DNA from: Janthinobacterium lividum
GTDB lineage: Bacteria > Pseudomonadota > Gammaproteobacteria > Burkholderiales > Burkholderiaceae_D
Reading direction: 5' to 3'
Assembly (NCBI RefSeq): GCF_023509035.1
Contig: NZ_CP075583.1
Span: 4,092,001 to 4,156,000 of the forward strand
Length of the DNA stretch: 64,000 nt
Under the pieces are notes generated by a model that saw nothing but the letters and a program-made list of their open reading frames with translations, was not told the origin of the DNA and did no database searches. A program made the translations under genes and the position numbers. The first letter of the stretch is position 1; each line of letters starts with the position of its first letter. Shown piece after piece: positions 42,770-51,173 of the stretch.

Positions 42770-43810
42770 TTAGCGCGGTGCCTGCATGGCCGCTGCCGCG
42801 CAGTCGAGCATGCGCTTGCCTGCCGCCTTCAGCGCCGGATCGTCCTCGTCCTGCAGCAGCGTCCCCACGACGCTTTGGTCGGTAACGCTGCCCTGCATGG
42901 CGGCCAGGCGTGCCACGCGGTCTTGCGTGGCGCCATCGCCGATGGTAGGGGCAGTGAAAAAGCTGTACAGGCCGGCGATTTCGCGTTGGTGCAGCCATTC
43001 CATCAATTGCACCAAGCGCGCCTGCTCCACATAGCTCAGTTCGCTCACCTTGCGTTCCGCCAGCGCGTAATACACTTCTAGGCGCGCCATCCAGTTGCCC
43101 TGTGCGGCAGCCGCAAGCAGCTGGTCCCAGACGGCACCGGCGCGCAGCACGGGCAGCGGCTGCAGCTGATAGGCCAGCACGGCTTGCTGCTGCGGCAATG
43201 CGCCGTAGGCCGTGGGCGCCTTGCAAACGAACTGGCGTACATCGGGGCCGCCTTGCCGCAAGCCGCTGGCGATATGCCGCTGGATCTTGTCGCCGATAGA
43301 CAGCAGACGCTTGGCGTGTTCCTGCATGGACCACTCCTGCGGCAATTTGCCCAGCCAGGCCAGCGCATCATCGTTGGCCTTGGCCGCCAGTACATAGGCC
43401 GCCGCCTTGGCCTGTTGATCTTTCTCTCTGGCCAGTTTCGCCGCATCCTGTTCGATATTGTATAGGCTGGCGCTTTGCTTGAGTTTCAGGCATGACTGGA
43501 AGGCGGCAGGCGTTTCCTGCCAGCAGCGAGCCGGCACAAGGAAGGTCCAGCGCATGCTGAGCGTTTCCAGTACATACGACTCTTCGCCCTCCTCTCCCTT
43601 GAGATAGGCGCGGCCGTCGGCCTTGGTCACGCCTTTCGTCAGCTGCTTGCCGCCGACCGTGCTCCAGGTATACGGGTCATCGTCTTGCGGCACGCCGGGC
43701 ACGGCGTACAGGGTCAGGTAATGGGCGGCGGCAGGAGCATCGGCGGCATGGGCCAGCGGCGACAACAGGGACAAGGTGAGTAAAGTACTTCCAGGTATCA
43801 GTTTCAGCAT
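42770..43810 (-). CDS. Exported protein of unknown function
   Basis: 346 residues with a signal peptide (MLKLIPGSTLLTLSLLSPLA, cleavage after AHA). The C-terminal two-thirds is helical and slightly repeat-like (EVYYALAERKVSELSYVEQA, MEWLHQREIAGLY), possibly Sel1/TPR-like. Three cysteines lie in the mature part. It ends 12 bases upstream of the cadR stop side, on the same strand; a link to metal resistance is possible but unsupported. Confidence 0.65.
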   Translation of the reverse strand: MLKLIPGSTLLTLSLLSPLAHAADAPAAAHYLTLYAVPGVPQDDDPYTWSTVGGKQLTKGVTKADGRAYLKGEEGEESYVLETLSMRWTFLVPARCWQETPAAFQSCLKLKQSASLYNIEQDAAKLAREKDQQAKAAAYVLAAKANDDALAWLGKLPQEWSMQEHAKRLLSIGDKIQRHIASGLRQGGPDVRQFVCKAPTAYGALPQQQAVLAYQLQPLPVLRAGAVWDQLLAAAAQGNWMARLEVYYALAERKVSELSYVEQARLVQLMEWLHQREIAGLYSFFTAPTIGDGATQDRVARLAAMQGSVTDQSVVGTLLQDEDDPALKAAGKRMLDCAAAAMQAPR

Positions 43811-43822
43811 GCAGCAATCGGT

Positions 43823-44254
43823 TCAATGGAGTTCGGTATGGCAGGCGCAGTCGTGGCCGCTGGCCGCCTCGGACAAGTTTTGTAAAATCGCGCAGTCCTG
43901 TGACGGCTGCGGCTGGTCGCACTGGTGGCGCAAAGTCACCAGTTGCTGCTGCAAGGTTTGCAGGTTGGCCATTTGCTCGGCAATGCGCAGGATATGGTGG
44001 TCGAGCAGTTCATTGACGCTCTGGCAGCCTTCGGCCGGGTTGTTCTTAAATTCCAGCAAGGCGCGGATATCCGTCAAACCGATCTGCAGGGAACGGCAAT
44101 GGCGGATGAATTGCAGCCGTTCCTGGTGTTCTTCGCGGTATTCGCGGTAGCCGGCACTGTTGCGGCCCGGTTCCTGCAGCAAGCCCGCTTTTTCATAGTA
44201 ACGCACGGTTTCCACATCACAATCTGTCCGTTTGGCCAGTTCTCCGATACGCAT
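43823..44254 (-). CDS. cadR: MerR-family Cd(II)/Pb(II)-responsive regulator (CadR/PbrR)
   Basis: 143 residues. HTH MRIGELAKRTDCDVETVRYY then EKAGLLQEPG. Metal-site cysteines are Cys77 (EGCQSVNELLDHHI) and Cys112 (RHQCDQPQ), followed by a Cys/His tail (HDCACHTELH) as in CadR. Divergent from the P-type ATPase gene, whose promoter has the over-long MerR-type spacer with the operator inside it. Confidence 0.88.
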   Translation of the reverse strand: MRIGELAKRTDCDVETVRYYEKAGLLQEPGRNSAGYREYREEHQERLQFIRHCRSLQIGLTDIRALLEFKNNPAEGCQSVNELLDHHILRIAEQMANLQTLQQQLVTLRHQCDQPQPSQDCAILQNLSEAASGHDCACHTELH

Positions 44255-44289
44255 GGCATCCCCTTTTCATTCTTTCGTGCAAATTCCGC

Positions 44290-44320
44290 TTGACCCTGTA
44301 GTCGCTACAGGGTTTCTAAT
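44290..44320 (+). promoter_or_regulatory. MerR-type cadA promoter with 19-bp spacer
   Basis: TTGACC (44290-44295) and TCTAAT (44315-44320) are separated by 19 bases. Inside lies the perfect repeat ACCCTGTAG-TCG-CTACAGGGT (44293-44313). This is the classic layout in which CadR/PbrR twists the DNA to activate transcription when metal is bound. Confidence 0.85.
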
Positions 44321-44352
44321 GGAAGCATACACCAATCCAGAAGGATGATGCG

Positions 44353-46674
44353 ATGCCGCACGATAGCCATAACCACGCGCAGGGCCACGATCATAAGCAT
44401 GACCATCAGCATGATCACGATCACAAGCATGCGCACGAAGCAGCCCCGGCCGCTGCGCTCAAGGCAGCCAGTTGCTGTTCCAGCCAGCATGCGTGCTCGG
44501 CCACGCCTGCCGCACCATCTGGCCCAGCGCTGCCCAGCACACCCATCGCCGGCGCGAACACGGCCAAATACCGTATCGCCAACATGGATTGCCCCACGGA
44601 AGAACGGCTGATCCGCAACAAGCTGGCCAATATGGCTGGCGTGGTGGGTCTCGATTTCAACCTGATGAACCGGGTACTCGATGTGCACCACACCCTGCCG
44701 TCGCTGGGCACGGTGGAAGCGGCGCTGCACGGCATCGGCATGCAAGCGATTCCCATGCAGGCGGACGCCGTCGTCGCGCGCGATCCGAACGAAGGCAGCC
44801 TCAGCAGCTTGCAAAAAGGCTTGCTGCTCGTGTCCGGCCTGGCCGCTGCCGGCGCCGAAGCGCTGGCGTGGACCACGCATGAAGACAGTTCGCCCCTCGT
44901 CATCGCCCTGGCCCTGCTGTCGATCGCCACGGGCGGCTGGCCGACTTTGAAAAAGGGCTGGATTGCCCTGAAAACGTTCACCCTGAACATCAATTTCCTG
45001 ATGAGCCTGGCGGTGTTTGGCGCCATCGCCATCGGCCAGTGGCCGGAAGCGGCCATGGTCATCTTCCTGTTCGCGATTGCGGAACTGATCGAAGGCCTGT
45101 CCCTGAACCGCGCGCGCAACGCCGTGCACAGCCTGATGCAACTGGCGCCCGACACGGCGACGGTCGCCGACGCCAGCGGTGTCTGGAGCCAGGTGAACGT
45201 TGCCACGGTGGCCATCGGTACCCTGATGCGCGTGAAACCGGGCGAGCGCATCGCGCTCGACGGCATCGTGCAAAACGGCGCATCGTCCGTCAACCAGGCG
45301 CCGATCACGGGTGAAAGCATGCCGGTGGACAAGGCCGTGGGCGACGTCGTGTATGCGGGCACCATCAATGAACGGGGCTTGCTCGACGTCACCGTGACGG
45401 CCAACAGCGGCAACAGCACCCTGGCGAAAATCCTCAAGGTGATCGAGGAAACCCAGGGAAAACAGGCGCCGACGCAGCGCTTTGTCGATAACTTCGCCCG
45501 CTACTACACGCCGGCCGTGGTCGTGTTCGCCATCCTCGTGGCCGTGCTGCCGCCACTGCTGCTGGGCCAGCCCTTCATGCCCTGGGTCTATAAAGCGCTG
45601 GTGATGCTGGTGATCGCCTGCCCATGCGCGCTCGTCATTTCCACGCCTGTTACCGTGGTCAGCGGCCTGACGGCGGCCGCGCGCCGCGGCATCCTGGTAA
45701 AAGGCGGGCAATTCCTGGAAACGGGTTATCGGATCAAGGCTATCGCCGTCGACAAGACAGGCACCCTGACCATGGGCAAACCGGCCGTGACGGACGTGGT
45801 CGCAATGGAAGGCAGCAACCGCAACGCCATCCTGCTGTTGGCCGCCAGCCTGGACGCCAACTCGGCCCACCCGCTGGCCGCCGCCATCGTCAAGGCGGGA
45901 CCGCCCGCCGGCAGCCACTTGCCCGTCAGCCAGTTTGCCGCCCTGCACGGCCGCGGCGTGCAAGGCACGATCGCCGGCCAGACGTATTTTCTGGGCAATG
46001 CGCGCCTGATGACGGAATTGAAGGTCGTGACGCCGGAATTGCAAGCCATCCTGGCGCGGCTGGAAGAGCAAGCCTACACGGCCATGGTGCTGGCCACGCC
46101 AGCCGGTGCGCTGGGCGTGATCGCCGTGGCCGACGTGCTGCGCCCCACGGCGGCGTCTGCCATCGCCAAATTGAATGCCCTGGGCGTCACCACCGTGATG
46201 CTGACGGGAGACAATTTGCTGACGGCGCAGCGTATCGGCGCCGAAGTGGGCGTCAGCCTGGTCAAGGCGGAATTGTTGCCGGAAAACAAGCTCGATGAAA
46301 TCAAGGCCTTGCAGCAGCAGTTTGGCGTGGTCGCCATGCTGGGCGATGGCGTCAACGACGCCCCGGCCCTGGCGCAAGCGGACATCGGCTTTGCCATGGG
46401 CGCGGCCGGCAGCGACACGGCCATTGAAACGGCGGACGTGGCCCTGATGGATGATGAGCTGGGGAAATTGCCCGAATTCATCAGTCTGAGCCAGCGCACG
46501 CGCAGCATTCTCGTGCAAAACATCAGCTTTGCCATCGGCATCAAGGCCGTCTTCTTCGGCCTGGCCCTGGCCGGCACGGCGACCTTGTGGATGGCCGTAT
46601 TTGCGGATGTGGGCGCCAGCCTGCTGGTGGTGGCGAACGGTTTGCGCTTGCTGCGTAACAATAAGCAAGTATAG
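44353..46674 (+). CDS. cadA: P1B-type Cd/Zn/Pb-exporting ATPase
   Basis: 773 residues. A histidine-rich N-terminus (HDHKHDHQHDHDHKHAHE) and Cys-rich stretch precede an HMA-like domain (IANMDCPTEERLIRNKLANM). TM6 carries CPC at 423-425 (ACPCALVIS). The phosphorylation site is Asp467 in DKTGTLTMG; the hinge is MLGDGVNDAPALAQADIG. It exports soft divalent metals to the periplasm. Transcribed from the CadR-controlled promoter. Confidence 0.93.
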   Translation: MPHDSHNHAQGHDHKHDHQHDHDHKHAHEAAPAAALKAASCCSSQHACSATPAAPSGPALPSTPIAGANTAKYRIANMDCPTEERLIRNKLANMAGVVGLDFNLMNRVLDVHHTLPSLGTVEAALHGIGMQAIPMQADAVVARDPNEGSLSSLQKGLLLVSGLAAAGAEALAWTTHEDSSPLVIALALLSIATGGWPTLKKGWIALKTFTLNINFLMSLAVFGAIAIGQWPEAAMVIFLFAIAELIEGLSLNRARNAVHSLMQLAPDTATVADASGVWSQVNVATVAIGTLMRVKPGERIALDGIVQNGASSVNQAPITGESMPVDKAVGDVVYAGTINERGLLDVTVTANSGNSTLAKILKVIEETQGKQAPTQRFVDNFARYYTPAVVVFAILVAVLPPLLLGQPFMPWVYKALVMLVIACPCALVISTPVTVVSGLTAAARRGILVKGGQFLETGYRIKAIAVDKTGTLTMGKPAVTDVVAMEGSNRNAILLLAASLDANSAHPLAAAIVKAGPPAGSHLPVSQFAALHGRGVQGTIAGQTYFLGNARLMTELKVVTPELQAILARLEEQAYTAMVLATPAGALGVIAVADVLRPTAASAIAKLNALGVTTVMLTGDNLLTAQRIGAEVGVSLVKAELLPENKLDEIKALQQQFGVVAMLGDGVNDAPALAQADIGFAMGAAGSDTAIETADVALMDDELGKLPEFISLSQRTRSILVQNISFAIGIKAVFFGLALAGTATLWMAVFADVGASLLVVANGLRLLRNNKQV

Positions 46675-46759
46675 TCCCACGCAGAAATATTTCCATCTGG
46701 ACAATTACTGTAAAAAACGCTACTTTGGCGCTTGATCTCCACCGCCGCCAAGGTTGCCG

Positions 46760-47818
46760 ATGCCATTTCTGCCACGATACCCCCTTCTGGCTATGCTGTT
46801 GCTAAGCGCTGGCTTGCATGCCGAACCTGCCGCCATCGCCGGCAGCATCTGCACCTCGCCCGCACAGCCCATTCGCGAGCAAGGCTATGTGCCCATCAAT
46901 GGCATCGAGCAATGGATCACAATCACGGACGCCGCCTGCGGCAATCCCGTGATCCTGTTCATCCATGGCGGCCCCGGCAACGCGTTGAGTCCGTATGCGG
47001 ATGCCATTTATGCGGGCTGGGAACGCCACTACACGCTGGTCCAGTGGGACCAGCGCGGCACGGGCATGACGTATGCGAAACAGCGCCCAACGGAAGATGT
47101 GCCCTTGACGGTGACGCAGATGCGCGACGACGGTATCGCCGTGGCCCGCTATATCGAGCAGCATCTGGGCCAGCAGAAAGTCATCTTGATGGGCAGTTCC
47201 TGGGGATCGATTCTGGGCGTGCACATGGCCAAGGCGCAGCCGGAGCTGTTCCACGCGTACATCGGCACGGCGCAGGTGGTCAATGCGCGGGACAACGAGA
47301 CCGGCATGTACCGGGAGGTGCTTGCGCTGGCGCAAGCAGCGAAGGATGCGCCCACTGTGGACAAGCTGACGGCGCTCGGTCCCCCGCCATGGCGCGATCC
47401 GCACAATTTCGGCATCTTGCGCCGCTTCGACCGCAAATATGAAGGACTGGTAACGGATGCGCCGCCCAAGCACTGGTGGCAACCGGCGCCGTTCTACGCC
47501 ACGCCGCAAGCCATGGCTGATGCGGAGGCTGCCGACGACTACTCCTACATCCAGTTCATCGGCATGCGCGGCGACGGCATGTTTTCGACGGTTAACCTGC
47601 CCGCGCTGGGCACGCACTTTAAATTACCCGTGTTTTTCATCATGGGCGAAGCGGACCTGCTGACCTCGCCCACCATCGGGCGCCGTTACTTCGACAGCAT
47701 CACGGCGCCGGCCAAGAATTTTACCTTGGTGAAACGCGCCGGACACGACCCCCATCAGGCCGTGCTCGACGCCCAATGGACGATTCTGCGCGACAAGGTG
47801 GCGCCGCTGCTCCATTAG
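46760..47818 (+). CDS. Exported alpha/beta hydrolase (proline iminopeptidase-like)
   Basis: 352 residues from ATG 46760, signal peptide ending GLHA. Motifs: HGGPGNALSP (oxyanion hole), DQRGTGMTYAKQ, nucleophile elbow LMGSSWGSILGVHMA, a late Asp (FFIMGEADLLTS) and His (KRAGHDPHQ). These match the proline iminopeptidase S33 group. The signal peptide suggests a periplasmic enzyme; substrate unknown. Confidence 0.85.
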   Translation: MPFLPRYPLLAMLLLSAGLHAEPAAIAGSICTSPAQPIREQGYVPINGIEQWITITDAACGNPVILFIHGGPGNALSPYADAIYAGWERHYTLVQWDQRGTGMTYAKQRPTEDVPLTVTQMRDDGIAVARYIEQHLGQQKVILMGSSWGSILGVHMAKAQPELFHAYIGTAQVVNARDNETGMYREVLALAQAAKDAPTVDKLTALGPPPWRDPHNFGILRRFDRKYEGLVTDAPPKHWWQPAPFYATPQAMADAEAADDYSYIQFIGMRGDGMFSTVNLPALGTHFKLPVFFIMGEADLLTSPTIGRRYFDSITAPAKNFTLVKRAGHDPHQAVLDAQWTILRDKVAPLLH

Positions 47819-47838
47819 ATCGCGCGGCTGCTTCGCAG

Positions 47839-48645
47839 TTACGGTAGCGTGTCCTTGTCGATCTGTGCTGTAAACAGACGCTCAAATTCCAGCAGTTCCG
47901 CAACGTTAAGGTCCGAGATGAGCTGATAATGCATGCCGGAGCGGCTCCAGCGTATCAGCTGATAGCCTTGCCGCGTGCTGAAGCGCGGCGGCGCATCGCC
48001 TTTTGCCTGCTCAGGCCAGACATACAGGTTCAACACATGCTGATGCCGGCGATACGCGAGAGCGGCGACGGGACGCTCCTTGATATAGTCGACGCGCCCG
48101 CCGATCAATGGGAAGCCTGCTTGCGCCAGGTCAAACACGGGCGGTGAAAAATCAAGCTTGCCACTGAACCATGGCTTGACGGTATGCTGGTCGGACGACG
48201 CCACATCGGCCAGGTGATCGGGCATCAGCGAACGGAAATGACTGGCAACGATTTCCTGGTCGAGCCGTTCCGTTTCGGAGGGAACGGACAGATACAGGGA
48301 CAGCGTGACGGCCAAGGCCGCCGTGCTGGCGCTTGCCATCCCAAAATTGATCCAAGCCCAAGGCAGTTGCGCCCATTTCCGGCCACGCGGGGTTTCCTTC
48401 ACCTCCGTCACCTCGTTCAGCAGCGCCTGGTGCAGGCGCTGCTGCAGGGCAGTTGGCGCGGCGTGGCGCATGCCATGCTTTCTCACCGCTGCGCGCAAGG
48501 CATGCAGCTGCTCGCAGGCCCTTGCGCAGTCCGGGCAATGGGCCAGATGCTGCGTCAATTGCTGTGCCGTCCGCGCATCGAGCTCGCCATCGGCATACGC
48601 CGACATCCTGTCGCGTGATTCCTTGCACTCCATTTCATTTCTCAT
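47839..48645 (-). CDS. Anti-sigma factor with zinc-finger motif
   Basis: 268 residues. The N-terminal zinc-binding anti-sigma domain is SAYADGELDARTAQQLTQHL then AHCPDCARACEQL (HxxxCxxC). One membrane helix (FGMASASTAALAVTLSLYLS) is followed by a periplasmic domain (FPLIGGRVDYIKERPVAALA), the usual architecture for sensing envelope signals. It overlaps the sigma gene by 11 bases. Confidence 0.88.
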   Translation of the reverse strand: MRNEMECKESRDRMSAYADGELDARTAQQLTQHLAHCPDCARACEQLHALRAAVRKHGMRHAAPTALQQRLHQALLNEVTEVKETPRGRKWAQLPWAWINFGMASASTAALAVTLSLYLSVPSETERLDQEIVASHFRSLMPDHLADVASSDQHTVKPWFSGKLDFSPPVFDLAQAGFPLIGGRVDYIKERPVAALAYRRHQHVLNLYVWPEQAKGDAPPRFSTRQGYQLIRWSRSGMHYQLISDLNVAELLEFERLFTAQIDKDTLP

Positions 48646-49198
48646 CGGTATGTTGTTTCAGGTAGTCAAACAGCAGCTTGCGTCCCCGTGCCAGGCGCGA
48701 CATCACCGTGCCGATCGGGATGCCGACGATTTCCGCGATCTCCTTGTAGGACAAATCGTCGATCTCTTTCAGTACCAGCACTTCCCTGAAGTGTCGCGGC
48801 AGTGCTTCCAATCCATGATTGATGGCGTCCTTTACATCATGCGCCGCCAATAGGTCTTCAGGGTTGGCGCCGACACCATCGCGCGGCATGCCGCATCTGT
48901 CATCATCCTGGCCGTGAATTTCCTCGTCAAAGCCGATGTCATCGTGTTGCGGGCGGCTGTCGCGCAGGGACGTGTAATAGGTGTTGCGCACGATCGTCAG
49001 CAGCCAGGCGCGCGCGCCGTTGTCATCACCATCGCCATGATAGCCATCCATGAAGCGGTAGGCCCGCAGGAACGCCGTCTGCACCAGATCCTGGGCATCC
49101 TGATCATTGCGCGTGAGCCATCGTGCCAAGTTGTAGGCAGAGTCCAGATGAGGCATGGCAATTTTTTCAAAGAACCTGGTTTTCTCGATGTCATTCAA
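48635..49198 (-). CDS. ECF sigma-70 family sigma factor
   Basis: 187 residues. Region 2 is YNLARWLTRNDQDAQDLVQT then AFLRAYRFMDGY and ARAWLLTIVRNTYY. Region 4 is LPRHFREVLVLKEIDDLSYK then EIAEIVGIPIGTVMSRLARG. The start appears to be TTG 49198 behind AGGTG. Coupled to its anti-sigma; the divergent cytochrome/phosphatase/cupredoxin operon is the obvious target. Confidence 0.88.
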   Translation of the reverse strand: MNDIEKTRFFEKIAMPHLDSAYNLARWLTRNDQDAQDLVQTAFLRAYRFMDGYHGDGDDNGARAWLLTIVRNTYYTSLRDSRPQHDDIGFDEEIHGQDDDRCGMPRDGVGANPEDLLAAHDVKDAINHGLEALPRHFREVLVLKEIDDLSYKEIAEIVGIPIGTVMSRLARGRKLLFDYLKQHTDEK

Positions 49199-49434
49199 AT
49201 CAACACCTATCCGCCTGTCTACCGTCTCTACTCGTAAGACTCGCTTTGCCTGCCATTTATTCCCGATACCGGGACTTTTTAGCCCTTTTCAAAGGCATGC
49301 GCGAGTGCAGCCGATCGTCAAAAAATAAACCTGCATAGACGGGAATATTTTCACTGCCTTTGGAGTTATAGCATTTGTAGGCCTCGATTGCATCGAACGG
49401 ATGCCAGAAGGCCGCAAATCGAAAGGATTTCGAC

Positions 49435-49818
49435 ATGCAATATCCGTACTTCATCTCTGGCCTGGCCGCGGCCCTGCTGATGGCTTCCAACGGCGCCGCC
49501 ACCGCCGGCGGCGACGCCATCCGCGGCCAGGTGCTCTACAAAACCATGTGCATGTCCTGCCACTCGATCGACTACAACGGCGTCGGCCCCGCGCACAAGG
49601 GCGTATTTGGCAGGAAAGCCGGCAGGGTCGCCGACTACAGCTATTCGCCAGCCGTGAAGGCGTCCGACGTCGTGTGGAGCGAGAGAACGCTGGACAAGTG
49701 GCTGACGAATCCGGAAAAACTGATTCCTGGCCAGAAAATGGGCTATATGGTGCCGTCCGCGCAGGACCGCGCCGACTTGATCGCGTATTTGCAGCAGCCG
49801 CCCCCCGCTGCCAAATAG
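49435..49818 (+). CDS. Periplasmic monohaem cytochrome c
   Basis: 127 residues with a signal peptide ending ATAG. One haem motif CMSCH (residues 39-43) is followed by GVGPAHKGVFGRKAG, and the distal Met ligand is probably in GQKMGYMVP. A class I cytochrome c. First gene of an operon with a Tat phosphoesterase and a cupredoxin; the intergenic region to the sigma gene (49199-49434) should hold divergent promoters. Confidence 0.88.
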   Translation: MQYPYFISGLAAALLMASNGAATAGGDAIRGQVLYKTMCMSCHSIDYNGVGPAHKGVFGRKAGRVADYSYSPAVKASDVVWSERTLDKWLTNPEKLIPGQKMGYMVPSAQDRADLIAYLQQPPPAAK

Positions 49819-49871
49819 AGACTATTCCGCCACCGCCTGCTGGCCATGCCAGGCATATCAAGGAGAAAATC

Positions 49872-50768
49872 ATGATGGACCGCAGAAGCTTCATGAAACT
49901 GACCGCCATCGGCGGCGGCGCCGTGTTCATTTCCGGACTCTACGGACATGCGCAAGCGGCGGCAGACAAGGCTGGCCCCGGGTACGACGACTTTTACTTC
50001 GTCCAGTTGTCCGACGTGCACTGGGGCTTTAGCGGCGCCGCCAATCCCGATGCGCTCAACACTTTCCGGAAGGCCGTCGCCACCGTGAATGCGCTGGAAG
50101 TGCCGCCCGATTTCATCATCTTTACGGGGGACCTGACCCATACGACGGACGACCCGAAGGAGCGCCGCCAGCGCATGGCCGAGTTCAAGGACATTGCGGC
50201 GGGACTGCAGGTGAAAAGCGTGCGTTTCATTCCCGGCGAGCATGACGCTTCGCTCGACAACGGCGCCGCCTTCAAGGAAAACTTCGGACCGTCCAATTAC
50301 ACGTTCGAGCACAAGGGCGTGCATTTCATCGCCCTCGATAACGTTTCCGACCCCGGCGCGCGCATCGGCGACAGCCAGCTGGAATGGCTGAAGAGCGACC
50401 TGGACAAACAGGCAAAAGACGCGCGCATCGTCGTCTTCACCCACCGCCCCCTGTTCGACCTGGTCCCCAAGTGGGACTGGGCCACGCGCGACGGCGACAA
50501 GGCGATTGCCCTGTTAATGCCTTACAGCAATGTGACGGTGTTCTATGGCCATATTCACCAGGAACATCACCACATGACGGGCCAGATAGCGCACCACGCC
50601 GCCAAGTCGCTGATTTTTCCCTTGCCTGCGCCCGGCTCGCAAGAAAAGCGCACTCCCCTGCCGTGGGACCCCGCCATGCCGAACAAGGGACTCGGTTTTC
50701 GCGAGGTGGAAGCGGTATCCGGGAATCAGGAATACAAGCTCACGGAATTTCCCGTCACAAGGACTTGA
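49872..50768 (+). CDS. Tat-exported calcineurin-like phosphoesterase
   Basis: 298 residues behind AGGAGAAA. A twin-arginine signal (DRRSFMKLTAIGGGAVF) directs folded export. Metal-site motifs are in order: QLSDVHWG, FTGDLTHTTDD, PGEHD, VVFTHRPLF and FYGHIHQEHHH. The middle motif has GEHD where many relatives have GNHD. Substrate unknown; the Tat route fits cofactor or metal loading before export. Confidence 0.88.
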   Translation: MMDRRSFMKLTAIGGGAVFISGLYGHAQAAADKAGPGYDDFYFVQLSDVHWGFSGAANPDALNTFRKAVATVNALEVPPDFIIFTGDLTHTTDDPKERRQRMAEFKDIAAGLQVKSVRFIPGEHDASLDNGAAFKENFGPSNYTFEHKGVHFIALDNVSDPGARIGDSQLEWLKSDLDKQAKDARIVVFTHRPLFDLVPKWDWATRDGDKAIALLMPYSNVTVFYGHIHQEHHHMTGQIAHHAAKSLIFPLPAPGSQEKRTPLPWDPAMPNKGLGFREVEAVSGNQEYKLTEFPVTRT

Positions 50769-50771
50769 ACC

Positions 50772-51155
50772 ATGGACCGCGCCAGAAGACAGCTATGTGC
50801 AAGGTTGGCCTGTGGATTCGGGGCGCTGCTGACGGTAGCCGCCATCGATGCCCAGGGAATAAAGGAAGTTGCCACAAAGGAAAGAGTCATCAACATCCAG
50901 GCGAAGAAATTCGTCTACACGCCGAACGAAATCATCCTGAAGAAGGATGAAGTGGTCGTGCTGGCGTTCAGCGCCATCGATTTCATCCATGGTTTTTTCA
51001 TACCGGACATGAAAATCCGCGCCGACCTGCTGCCGGGCCAGCTCACGCAAGTGCGGCTGACGCCCGACAAGGCCGGCGAATATCCCTTTTTATGTGACAA
51101 TTTTTGCGGCAGCGGCCATGAGGAGATGAGTGGGAAAATCATCGTCACGGACTAG
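50772..51155 (+). CDS. CuA-type periplasmic cupredoxin
   Basis: 127 residues with an N-terminal export signal. The C-terminal loop CDNFCGSGHEEM places Cys108, Cys112, His116 and Met119 exactly as in the binuclear CuA site of cytochrome oxidase subunit II and nitrous-oxide reductase, and His73 (FIHGFFIPD) supplies the second histidine. A soluble CuA-like electron carrier. It starts 3 bases after the phosphoesterase stop, so the three genes form one operon. Confidence 0.85.
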   Translation: MDRARRQLCARLACGFGALLTVAAIDAQGIKEVATKERVINIQAKKFVYTPNEIILKKDEVVVLAFSAIDFIHGFFIPDMKIRADLLPGQLTQVRLTPDKAGEYPFLCDNFCGSGHEEMSGKIIVTD

Positions 51156-51173
51156 CCGCACCGCCCTCACTGA

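Noticed and set aside
46754..47818. TTG at 46754 as start of the alpha/beta hydrolase.
   Set aside because: The ATG two codons later begins a normal signal peptide; the TTG has no better ribosome site.
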